From Marasmius tenuissimus (lineage: Eukaryota; Basidiomycota; Agaricomycetes; Agaricales; Marasmiaceae), in NCBI GenBank assembly GCA_029532415.1, contig JAQOTA010000007.1, positions 186,001-250,000 of the forward strand: a stretch of 64,000 nucleotides of DNA, written 5' to 3'. The position numbers were made by a program, and so were the translations under genes. Of the stretch, positions 1 to 10,565 are shown in pieces. Numbering within the stretch: the stretch's first letter is position 1; the number at the start of each line of letters is the position of its first letter. The notes under the pieces were generated by a model. It was not told where the DNA came from and made no database searches. It was given only the letters and a program-made list of their open reading frames with translations.

Positions 1-464
1 ACCGGTTGATATGGGCAAGGATGAAGTCATACGTCGGAGGGAGGCTCTTGGGCGAGAAGTACCGGAATGTGTCATTAACGTTCCGGGGCTGGAGCTAGGA
101 GGAGCGGCAAGCCATAGCGAATGAAGGGTTGGTATTTGATGAGGACCACAACGCTGGAAATGTACTTAGTAGGAGTGAAGGAAACATCTTGTATGATACT
201 CACGAAACCACGATAGGCAGTACTTATCTATGCTCGAATACTTACTATGTATAATACTGTACGGTAATTCGAAGGAATGAACCACAGATGATTGAGCTAG
301 ACCTACGCCGAAGACAAATTTGTACCTACTTGTTCGTCCAGTACGATGCGAAGGAGTACTTGAATAACCTCGGCCTCGCCCTTTTATGTTTGATTCTGGC
401 TTATGCCATCAGCGTGTACTCCTCGAGTCCGGAGCAAAAAGACAAGTACTTTGGAAGGAAAAAT
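1..464. other. no gene recognised
   Basis: I see no convincing open frame, RNA gene or repeat in this stretch on either strand. It may be the 3' flank of a gene lying outside the window. Confidence 0.4.
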
Positions 465-546
465 TGATCCCTGCCCGGATTGAACGGACGACCTTCTGGA
501 AACACTAGGTCTGGAATCAGATGCTCTACCGCTGAGCTAAGGGATC
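465..546 (-). tRNA. tRNA gene with short intron, anticodon reads as CCA (Trp)
   Basis: Read on the minus strand this forms a cloverleaf. The seven-base acceptor stem is GATCCCT paired with AGGGATC, followed by an A discriminator. The D stem is GCTC/GAGC and the T stem GTCCG/CGGGC around a TTCAATC loop. The anticodon arm begins TCTGA then TT CCA, so the most natural anticodon is CCA (tryptophan), with about ten extra bases interpreted as a tRNA intron after position 37. One mismatch at the base of the anticodon stem makes the exact anticodon less certain than the tRNA call. Confidence 0.7.
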
Positions 547-816
547 TTGAGTAAATTTGGTTTGCGGGCAGCTACGTTGTATCAATCACAGCGTGCGAGG
601 CGTTTCTTCGGAGATTCAATAATATGATAAGCACGTGGGCGGGGTTCCTTCAGCGCTCTCAACGCAACCACCATCTACGTCAAATAGCTGTGGATATTCC
701 CTGGGTAGAATAACACCAAGACCAACTCGCAACCTCAAAGGTAGACGAAAGGTAGAGCTAAGTCGAGGCTTGAGCGCTGACCTGTTGAATCTGCCCTCTT
801 TAGATCGTAATTATCA

Positions 817-2676
817 ATGACCGAAGAAAGGATCGAGCACGGCACCCTTCTCTGTGGCCAGTGCGGTCGCCAAATGGTGGTGGATAACAACCGTCCGCTC
901 TCGATGGAAGTCTTCCGGTCTTCCACCTTTCCATCCGAATCAGAAACCGTTCTACAGCAACAGCTTGTAGATGCCGACGGCCTCGTTCTCCAGCAATATG
1001 ATCGAGAGATTGATGCGCTGAAGTCAACCTTGCAGAAGCTAGAAGCCGACAGACTCTCCATTCAGAAACGCATATCTGCTCGTCGATACTATATCTCCTC
1101 CCAGCGCAAACTTCCTGCCGAAGTTTGGAGGAAAATTTTCCGAGCAGCGTGTTTTCTCGACGAGTACCACCACGCTGAAGTTCCCCCCTACCTCACAACC
1201 ATCCCATTATCGCCTCCCATCGAGCTCGATTCTGAGCCAACAGGCTGCAGAGCAACACCATTGACTCTATCTCTCGCGTGTTTGCGCTGGAGAGATATCA
1301 TTTTTCACTTTCCCGAGTTATGGGCTTGTATGCGAATAGGGATGTTTTCGCTCACGAGAAGTAGAATTGCCAAACTTGAGACCTTTCTTGAAAGGGCTCG
1401 CACATACCCGCTGACCCTGTGGCTGGCCTCGAGCTTTGATGAAGTGCAAGATGAGGGTTTTACTTCCGTAGCCCATGGCTTGCTATCGAAACTACTCTCG
1501 CAATCCAAACATCTTGTGGTGCCCCTTGCTCTCATACAGGGAACTAATTTTCAGGGATCCCTCTCCTTCCCATTTCTGCAATCACTCTCGCTCATAACTT
1601 ATTACAATGCGTCCTCGGATGTTTCGACGGACAGCTTCAGGAACCGGCAGCTTGAAACACTCCTTTCCGCCCCGTTATTGGATAGACTTGTGGTATCAGA
1701 ACTCACAAGTCTCTCATTGCCCAATGTGCTCAATCAACCATCCTGTTCTTCTTCATTACGTTCGATGCAATGCTTACACCCAATATCGAAAGCCGAACTT
1801 GCAGCTATCACGCATACATTTTCTCAGCTCAATGAGCTGAACATTCAAATTTCTGAGGAGAACCCAAGTTCACTCACGCGAAGCGGTCGGACCATTGCCT
1901 TACCTTTCCTGGAGTCTTTGGATACAGAGATTGATGCGGGCGGTTCTGCAGAAGTGATGGATTGGATTACCGTCCCTTCTTTGAAAGTCTTAAAAATCGC
2001 CTTCTCGCAATATTCGGACGAGGCGCGACATTTCGGAAACTCGCTGTGCGCTTGCCTTCGTCAATCGGGTTGCAGCCTCACGAGTCTTCACTTAATCACT
2101 GTCCTTTCTCCAAAATTGAATTGGCTACTAGACCTCTTCACACTCTCACCGGAGTTGAAATCACTCCACTTGTTCACTCGAATGCCGTACGAGGATCTGT
2201 TGAACTCAACGTTCTATCGCCTCTGTCACTTACTCACTGTCTCGCAAGAGACAAGAGCGGAGGGCACCGACGTTCTGTTACCCGATTTGGATACACTCGT
2301 TGTCCGGGTTGTCGACATGGGAGTTTACGAGCCCACCGGATCCGGCCCACTCACGCTGGACCTCGTACACCGCTTTCTCCTTATGCTGGAATCGAGGGCT
2401 ACAGCAAACTCGGATGACTTTGGACCCTTAGTTCACCTTCTTACGTATGGTGAACTCGTCATCAGCCCCTCGTTTGCACTATGGGCATCGGCGGATGGGG
2501 AATTGGTCAAGTACAATTATGAAGGCATGAAGCTTACCAGTCTTGGCTGGAAGGACATGGAGTCCCGACGACAAAAGCTTGAGAGCTACGGGATGAGGTG
2601 CATTCTAGATAGACGAGACATGGATGGGCTCACTGTCGATGTGGGACAGTTAGATAGTGAGGAGATCAATGCGTAA
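817..2676 (+). CDS. F-box protein (paralogue 1)
   Basis: Single-exon reading frame of 619 codons. An N-terminal CxxC pair (residues 13-16) is followed by a heptad-rich segment (about 45-95) and an F-box starting LPAEVWRKIF at residue 99. The rest is leucine-rich without a strict repeat. F-box proteins recruit substrates to SCF ubiquitin ligases through Skp1; the substrate here is unknown. The coiled-coil plus F-box layout is the common form of the expanded agaricomycete F-box families. A TTTAG acceptor-like site lies 12 bp before the ATG, suggesting a 5'-UTR intron, and the paralogue at 16,061 has the same arrangement. The chosen ATG gives full alignment with that paralogue, including the shared FRSS segment near residue 33. 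Confidence 0.85.
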   Translation: MTEERIEHGTLLCGQCGRQMVVDNNRPLSMEVFRSSTFPSESETVLQQQLVDADGLVLQQYDREIDALKSTLQKLEADRLSIQKRISARRYYISSQRKLPAEVWRKIFRAACFLDEYHHAEVPPYLTTIPLSPPIELDSEPTGCRATPLTLSLACLRWRDIIFHFPELWACMRIGMFSLTRSRIAKLETFLERARTYPLTLWLASSFDEVQDEGFTSVAHGLLSKLLSQSKHLVVPLALIQGTNFQGSLSFPFLQSLSLITYYNASSDVSTDSFRNRQLETLLSAPLLDRLVVSELTSLSLPNVLNQPSCSSSLRSMQCLHPISKAELAAITHTFSQLNELNIQISEENPSSLTRSGRTIALPFLESLDTEIDAGGSAEVMDWITVPSLKVLKIAFSQYSDEARHFGNSLCACLRQSGCSLTSLHLITVLSPKLNWLLDLFTLSPELKSLHLFTRMPYEDLLNSTFYRLCHLLTVSQETRAEGTDVLLPDLDTLVVRVVDMGVYEPTGSGPLTLDLVHRFLLMLESRATANSDDFGPLVHLLTYGELVISPSFALWASADGELVKYNYEGMKLTSLGWKDMESRRQKLESYGMRCILDRRDMDGLTVDVGQLDSEEINA

Positions 2677-3837
2677 ACTTCATGATTCTCGTGATTCGAT
2701 TGAACTCTGTCACTCTTTCGTGGTTCATTCTGCATGCGGCTGCCTAGCCGAATGTCGCATAGACGGTATGCGATTTGTTCTTGCCGTTGGATTATCAGTT
2801 TAAACTCTTTGGCATTCGCAGAATCGGAATACGTTTTGCTCTCACCGCATCCATCCCACCATTCATCGAACTGTCGTGTGATCGTACAATGGCGACATGT
2901 AGTTGCGTTTTGAATGATACACAACGGATCGGGAACGGCACACAGCTTTCAATGAGTCTTTCGTGCTGATCGAAACGGCGTGAAGTACTGGGGCCTCCGT
3001 CGATAAGTCAATGTCACCGTCACGCTCCCGAATGGTACCGAATGGCCGATGGTTGCGTTCGGCGAGCCCTTTGACAGAGAATACAGTACCAAACCGGAAG
3101 TTATCGGAGGCAGTGGTTATGTGGCTGCTGAGATTGGAAGGCGAGCGAGAGTTCTGAATTCAATGACCAGTCGTTCGTCGCTGAAGAGTGATTGTTTTCT
3201 GTTCGTTCAGATTCATAGTCCACTGGAACATAACGTACTCAATGAGCTCGGATATCTCAAACCTCGTAGGGGACGAGTTGTATGGGCCAGCGCCTGCTTC
3301 CTTTCAGGATTTTGTCACTCGCGGGTTGATTCCCAAGACGACCTTCTCAAGAGAACTCATTTTCACTTAGGGGCAAACTCGGGTACGAGGCAACAACAAC
3401 AAATGCTCCTACACGCGAAGCACCCACATGATCAACATACCACTCAAAAGTTTACCTTCTTCTCACATGTACAGGATCATATCACCCCACGTCTTCGTGT
3501 TTCGATTTCCTCTCGCCAAGACGGACGGAACTGGGAAAGTATAGGTCTCCACGTAATGGGACTTCCAGTCTGCCAACTTCTCAAGTCCGAGGAAAACGAA
3601 GCACACATTGCTAAGCCCTCCGGTCAAACTATTTATTGTATATTCGAATTTGGCAGGAAAATATAGCTATATAAACCATGAAGTATCCCCTAATCGTGAG
3701 GATGCCCATGCTACCAGTGTTGAAGAGCTGACTCTTGAGGATGTCAAGTGACTCGTGAGTACAAATCTGATCAGTCAGACGAGCGGCTTCGCAGGCCCTG
3801 GTTGACTCGCCATTCCGGACACAGTTGCGGAAACTTC
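2677..3837. other. intergenic, no supported gene
   Basis: A 205-codon frame (3049-3666) is open here, but it has no recognisable domain, signal or coherent composition. I treat the stretch as intergenic. It runs up to the MITE at 3838. Confidence 0.35.
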
Positions 3838-4135
3838 CACTGGGCGCAGGATTGCATAAGTTTTGAGAGTTATGGGAGACTGATGCTGAGCCTTATGCGA
3901 GGAGATCCTAGCGTAAGTGCCAGAACAAAGGCAAGAGTTATTCCATACCAAAAATGGACAGAAATGGGATAGAAAGGCCAGGTTTGGACTTTCTATCAAA
4001 TTGCTTCTCATATGGACCGAATTTGGTTCAAATATCTCTTGCATGGGTCACAAGAATCACGGTAAATTCTCCCTGCATAAGTTTTCATGTCAATCTTACA
4101 TTTCTCCCGAAACTTACGGGTTCTTGCACCCAGTG
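3838..4135. mobile_element. CACTG-ended MITE, copy 1
   Basis: A 298-bp non-coding unit. The left end reads CACTGGGCGCAGGATT; the right end read in reverse is CACTGGGTGCAAGAACC. The flanking trinucleotide TTC is present on both sides as a target duplication. A second copy lies inverted at 61,680-61,978 with its own 3-bp duplication. CACTA/EnSpm-type elements have CACTA or CACTG ends and 3-bp duplications, so this is probably a non-autonomous derivative of that superfamily. No transposase for it is in the window. Confidence 0.8.
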
Positions 4136-4969
4136 TTCACTTTCAATTTGTGATTGGAATGACAGAGAAATAGAAGGGCTCACATGATCGATGCGCGCCC
4201 ACTTTCCCACCGTTCACCTCTTGGTCCTGGCCTCCATCAATCTACTAGACGCCCGTACCCTGGTGCCAAGCAGCCAATCAAATTGTTACCGATGCACTGG
4301 GGCTCTCTCTGGACGGATGGTAGTGAGGTTTCCTCACTCGGTGGTCTCTCAGATTTCACAGTAACTGAAGGTCTTAGGAGATCTACGGCACCCTCGAGGT
4401 TTTTTCTTCGATTTCTCTGCCTTCTGACACCGCCAGTCCTGTGCTGATAGATGTGGGTACGAAGTGTGTTATGATCATGACTATACGTTTATAGATATGT
4501 GGCGGCAGAAGCCATCACCTTGCCGGACAGCGCAGATCTCCAACCATTGCCAACCCGGCGCGTGGCCGACGCGAGATAGCTGCCACAGAATTCTCAGGTA
4601 CGCTCTTGTCTTGACTACCTCTCTACTGTTTGGTCATCGGTTCGTATACGGCCCTAGATGTTCCAAGTATGATTCGCTTCTTTGTGGACGCTCACGAAGA
4701 CCACGCCGCCACGCCGCCAGAGCTAATACAATGCTATCCTCGGTAAGGGCTGTGCATTACTATGCCATCACGCCCAGCGCGAATTGTACCTGGATCATCA
4801 ATACCGCAGTATAAAGAGAGCAATGTAAGGGTAATTTGAGGTGAGGTCCTTCCCACCCCCACCCGCGTCTAGCTTGCAGCAAGGAGTTGATCTCCTTTAT
4901 TCTTTTTTTTTCGTACTTACGTTTCATCTACACTTCCCGTTCAGTTCTCCTGTGTAGAGACTGCCGAGC
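4136..4969. other. intergenic and upstream region of subtilisin gene
   Basis: No gene recognised. The last 200 bp carry the TATA-like element listed separately and a pyrimidine-rich stretch (about 4890-4945) before the subtilisin ATG, as is usual for basidiomycete promoters. Confidence 0.45.
4810..4816 (+). promoter_or_regulatory. TATA-like box of subtilisin gene
   Basis: TATAAAG sits about 155 bp before the subtilisin ATG at 4970 and is followed by a CT-rich tract, a plausible Pol II core promoter. Assigned from motif and position only. Confidence 0.4.
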
Positions 4970-7900
4970 ATGTCTTCAACACTTTCACTTTTTCTTATCA
5001 TATCATCTCTACTCGCTCCAACTCTCGCATTGGTGACCGGGGCTCCTGGATCCAAATTTCAGGTCATCGACAAGCGATATATCATCGAAATTGACGAAAC
5101 ACACGGAGTGTTCCGCAGGGATGCGAGTCCGGTGCGTCTGCCGGGTGCCCTCTGACGATCTGCCGTTCTGGATATGAACTGATGATGAGCGGGTAGACTC
5201 ATATCCACAAACGGATGTACCAGCACCTAGATACTCGGGGACTGAATTATGAGACTCACCACGAGTATGGAACTCCGCGTGTCCTCATGGGAATGTCGTT
5301 GACGATCAAGGTGAGCCACATCTATTCGGAGGGGATATATTCTTCTTAGCTCATTGATTCCAGGATGATTCGGTACGTGCGTGCTACACTGTCAAAAACT
5401 CTTGTTGAGCAAGAGTATTCCATACTCTAGGATCTCGCCAGGCTTTACTCAATACCGGGTATCAAAGCTGTCCACCCCGTTCATAGATTTCCTGCACCGA
5501 AGTGAGCAGTCGAGTTGCCAAGTGAAGTGAATCTCGGCTCATCGGGGTAAACCTTTCCCAGACCGTTACCAGCCTCCCTTGCCAAGAGAGCAGCTTATGC
5601 TGCTTACGATCCCAAGAACGCCCCTGCAAGCGATGCTCTACACGCGATCACTGTGCGTCTCTAGCTTTGCTCAATGTTCTTCCTCACAGATTGTTATTTC
5701 TTACTCGTGCATTTAGGGTGTAGACAAACTTCACAGTATGGGCATCAAAGGAAAGGGTATTAAGATTGGAATGTACGCGGAACTTTCTAGCGATCTTGAG
5801 TTCCATACCACATAGCTCACATTCTCTCGTGCCATCCTTCTCATTAGTATCGACTCCGGAGTCGACTACAACCACCCTTCACTAGGGGGAGGCTTTGGAC
5901 CCGGTCGCAAGATAGTCGGAGGAAAAGACTACGTCGGCGTGGAGGACATCTCGAAGCCACTCACTCCTGACAGCGATCCTATGGATTGCAATGGTCACGG
6001 AACCCACGTATCGGGTATCATCGGTGCGAACCCAGGAAACGCGCTATTCAACGTTACAGGTGTCGCGCCCGAAGCCGAGTTGATGGTTTACAAAGTCGCG
6101 GGATGTGGCCCAAGTATCGACGAAGATTGTACGTCGTTTGTATTCATATTTACACAGGCCATCCCTTTGCTAATCCAGTAACATCCTTGTAGCATCAATT
6201 GCTGCCCTCCTCCAAGCCGACCAAGACGGCAACGACATCATAACCATATCTCTTGGAGGTCCGAGTGGCTGGTCGAGCAGTGCATGGTCAGTTGCAGCGA
6301 GTCGGATGGCCGAAAAGGGACGAATCGTCACAGTCGCTGCTGGAAATGAAGGCAGTGACGGGCCGTGGTTTCCAGGCAAACCAGGTTCTGGGAACCAAGT
6401 CATCTCGGTCGCGAGTGTCGACACGTACGTTTATCATCTCTCCGCTTGTCTTGGTTGATTCTGACTGAGAGGAATCCATAGTCCTCAATTTCCTCTCCAG
6501 AGTATCGTTGTGGGAGGGGACGTGGCTCACGACCCAATTCCGTACTTTGATATCTTCCCTCTCACCAACGCCTCTGATGTCGCGTTCCCTGTCTTTGCAT
6601 TTGCATCCGACACTGCCTGCAACCCTCTAGCCACGAGTGTCCCAAACCTCGAGCAGTTTGTGGTCGTCACGCCTTTCACCACTAAGTGCACCATTGTAAG
6701 TTAGGATATTATATCACGATGCCTGACGCTCACATGCCTCGACTCCATCAACAGGATGTACAACTAGGGAATCTCAAGTCGAAGGGCGCTAAGCTGATGT
6801 TGTTGTACGGGTAGGTGAACTCTGAGTGCAGTGAGAAACCCATGCTGATGTTGTTGCAGGCTCAAATCCTTTGGTAGTATATCTAGCCTTGTTGGCGATG
6901 CATCTGCTTCGCTTATTTCCGCGGCGGATGGCCAATTCGTAAGGCTTCCTGCTCGACTTGATTGGCGGGAAAATAACTAAGCGAGATCCTCTCCACAGCT
7001 GTCCCAACAATTTTTTGCAAAGAAGAAAATCACGCTCACGTTTCCCAAAGGTGGCCGGTTGGTCGATTTTGAACAACCAACGGGAGGATTAGTTTCGGAC
7101 TTTACTTCGTGAGTTTGATGATTTTCGACCGTCACATTCTGGAGTTTTTCTTATCTTTTATGGTTTCTCAAAAGATATGGTCCGTCGTTCGATCTGCTCT
7201 TCAAGCCTTCCATAGCTGCACACGGTGGCCAAGTTCTCTCGACCTATCCTCTTTCCAAGGGCGGTTTCGCTATCTTACCTGGCACGAGTATGTCTACGCC
7301 GTACATGGCCGGATGTGCCGCTCTCTACCTCCAAGCTCGTGGTAAGCGACCCGAGGTCGCCAAACAGGCTCGAGACTTCTTCGAATCCACATCTGTTGTT
7401 ATCCCAGCGAGCAGTCAGCCTAGCACATTGCCGCAGACAACAATTCAGCAGGGTGCGGGGATGGTAGATGCCTTCGCAGCAGTGACTACACAGACCTTCG
7501 TTTCCCCAGGAGAGTTATTGTTGAATGATACTCGAAACTTCAAGGGAGTGTGGGTACAATAATATATCTCACCCACAGACGGTTTTTGACTGACCTTATG
7601 CAACAGCCAAACCTTCACCGTCAAGAACCTCGGCTCTACGCCCAAAAAGTACCTCCTCCGTCACCAACCCGCCAGCACTGCCATCACTATCGAAGTCGAT
7701 TCCATGTTACCCTCTTCCGGACCCGTTCCGCTCACAGATGCCCCCGCGCAAGTGAAGCTCACGCCTTCGACTTTCACACTCGCACCCAACGCAGTCCAGA
7801 CCATCAAGGCCGAATTCACGGAACCCAAAGGTCTTGATCAGAAGAGTTTGCCTGTCTACTCTGGCTTCATCCAGGTCCAAGCGGACGGGGACTCTAAGCC

Positions 7901-8681
7901 CCTCCACGTATCGTATATGGGGGCCGTGGGATCAGTATACGACCAACCAGTTCTGGACACCACCGATACTATTGAACAGGGTCTCAACCTGCCCGCTGTC
8001 GTTTTGGGGTCTGGTAATAGCGGTCAATCGCTGGCACAGAAAGGGAGTGGAAACTTTGTGTTTAAGGGGGACGAGCAGTTCCCGCAATTGGCTTTCCGGT
8101 AAGATAGAGAAAGAGATGCTCTTACGACGCAAAGCTTATCCGGTACTAATGATTTGGTCAATAGCCTCGCTTTCGGCACCCAGCTTGGCATAATCGACCT
8201 TGTAGATCCTGGACTGGAGTTATCCGCCCTCCCATCGAAGGTCCCGGTTGTTGGGTCTATTTTTGAGCGGGTTGACGTTGCGCGGAATATCATCGTGAGT
8301 AACATGAGCTTGATTCCTGGTTTAATTTAGTACCCATCGCTCTCTCCTCAGTCGCAAAACGCGGGCGAAGGCTTCAGATTGCTCGGTCTCAACAACAATA
8401 TGACGTTCGCCAATGGCTCCTACGTCCCTGATGGTACCTACAAGGTGATGGTCCGAGCCCTTCGTGTCAGTGGTAACCCAGCCGTCCAGAAGGACTACGA
8501 CACATGGCTTTCTCCGGCTTTGACGTTCAAGTTCAATGAGGAAGCTCGGCAGATGCAGTCGCAGTCGCCGGTGAATCCCGAGACACCAGGAAATAGGAAC
8601 AGAAACTCATCGACCTCGATACACACCCGACCTTGGCTCGCCGCGATGATTTGTATGTTTGTGGGCATGTTTATCTATTAG
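4970..8681 (+). CDS. secreted subtilisin-like serine protease (S8, Vpr/PA-domain type)
   Basis: Multi-exon gene with about a dozen introns of roughly 50 bp. It starts with a hydrophobic signal peptide (SLFLIISSLL) and a propeptide. The S8 catalytic domain has all three triad motifs: Asp in IDSGVDY (near 5852), His in NGHGTHVSG (near 6004) and Ser in GTSMSTP (near 7287). A protease-associated insert lies between His and Ser, and a Fn3-like C-terminal region follows. This is the layout of minor extracellular subtilisin (Vpr-like) proteases that digest external protein. The last residues are a Ser/Thr-rich stretch followed by a hydrophobic tail (AAMICMFVGMFIY) ending at the stop, which suggests a GPI anchor or membrane tether. 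No broken exon was seen. The end coordinate is the TAG after the tail. Confidence 0.9.
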
Positions 8682-10565
8682 AGATGTAATCATTTTTTGA
8701 ATTTTTAAAACTGAAAAAGCCCTACTTTTCTGGTGTGAGAGGTTACTGACGACATAAACAGGGTTTCTGGGGGGAAGGGCGGGAGGCAATCTGGGGCGAT
8801 GTCAATCCATTGAGCCTCTGTATATCGAGTATCTACATGTTGCATTGAAGTCAGGGATGAGATGGGAGAAATATATGTACCGGATCATCCACACATTGGG
8901 TGTGTGGGTGAGATGTATCGACGTACTAAGGGAAATGTGGACCGCCTTCGGAACGGCGTCTCAAAACTGAAGCAAACTGTGCCCTCTGCCTCACCAATGG
9001 ATCTAGAATCGATCGAACCTACGAAGTGAATAAAGGACTGCTCAGAAGACGTAAACAGAACAAACTCGCAATGCTGACTAGTCGTGCATAAATTGTGGTG
9101 AACGCGAATTAGCCTGCCCTCAACATATGGTCCGTGCTCAGCCGAGAAATTACCACTTCGGCCAAATCTTTCCACCCCTCCCTGCATGCCTTGAACTCCA
9201 TGTTCTTTTCCCGAGTCTATGCAGATTTGCGTTTTGGCCATCATAGTTATCCGAAATGAATATATCTGTCGAGGTGAGCTCTTAAAGCCCCATTCCCGTT
9301 GGTCTAAAGTAACCACGGGTTTCTTTGACCTTCAGACTCACCGCTCACGATTGATTACGACGAGGTTCCAGCTTCATGCACCCGTGTCGAGAACGATAGA
9401 CGCTTGATAGATTGCGAAGGAGACACTGAATGGGTATATGTTTGCGGGGGAACGGTACGCTTTGTCATTCGTTCGATTGATTTTTTGTCTTTTCTTGCGG
9501 CTTGTCCCAACCGCCTTCCAACTTCATCCATGGTTGGGCATGTGCGTTCTTGAATCGAGATTTTCTCTCTCTCTCTACCGGTACTGACATACTACTTCTA
9601 TCTCGTTGTGAAGGCAACCGGTTCGATCGCACGCAGACAACATACCCAATCAATCATCAGCAGAGAAGATCGCCGTGTGGGATGGTGAGGCAAACATCGA
9701 GGATGTGCAGTGAAACCATTTAGAGACACTGTGTTCGAAACTGCAGGTGAAAGGCGGCATACAACGAGAAGTATGAAACAAGGAAAGAAGAATACAGAGA
9801 GCCGTGACAAAGGAGAGCGAGAACATCTTCGCGTCTCTCCAAGAGCACCGGCACAAAAATGACAAAAAGGTATCCACGATGATGACCGTAAGTCAATGAA
9901 CGAGTAGCGTCTCATGACAGAAAGCAAGAAGCCATCGCTAATGCGAGGTGAAAAAGGGAACCCCCAGACATTCGGAAAGAAAAGTCCATATCCACCTCGA
10001 CCTCAAATCGCGTGTTTCACTCAGAACAACCTCTCTATTGGGGCTAGCCAATGGCATGGGTCTTATACGAGCATGATCCACCGAGATTTTCTGTGCCTGC
10101 TGTGACTGTCTGTTGCGCAGTAGTCGCTATTCCCCTTTTCATGTTCGTTGGATGAAGCCAGGAGCAGGATCCTCCTGCGAATTCTTTCTTGGCATGCCCC
10201 ACAGCTCCATATCCATAGCTCTCAGATTCGACCATTCCTTGACTTGGAAATTCGGACTTGTATCAGGGAGATGAAGACACAACACAGATTTATATATTCC
10301 AATAATTATAACCTTTACGTCGAGACTGTTTGCACTAATAACAATAACACTATAGCCACGAACCAAAGAAAAAAGGAAGACCACATAAATACCCTTAAGT
10401 AGATAATTATATACCGAGTCGAATCGAGCCCAGAAATCCGCAATGAATGAATGTATCAACGAGAAATGAGTGAATGGGGAATTTTGCGAGTGTCCAAGAG
10501 AAAGGAGGCGATACAACAACATTCCTTTTGCTATTTTCAGTCTCTTCATTTGTGGGGCAGACCGT
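8682..10565. other. intergenic between subtilisin and laccase
   Basis: Convergent 3' flanks of the subtilisin and laccase genes. It holds a CT-microsatellite-like run near 9565-9577, a possible small secreted ORF (listed separately), and a motif around 9115-9150 that recurs near 59,490-59,530. Nothing else is supported. Confidence 0.4.
9650..9826 (-). CDS. possible small secreted cysteine-containing peptide
   Basis: A 58-codon minus-strand frame. Its first 20 residues look like a signal peptide (MFSLSFVTALCILLSLF), followed by a short mature part with several Cys. Small secreted proteins of this size are common in Agaricomycetes, but one short hydrophobic ORF can arise by chance. No intron or promoter element supports it. 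Confidence 0.22.
   Translation of the reverse strand: MFSLSFVTALCILLSLFHTSRCMPPFTCSFEHSVSKWFHCTSSMFASPSHTAIFSADD

Noticed and set aside
3049..3666. 205-codon open frame
   Set aside because: No domain, odd composition, no promoter or intron evidence.
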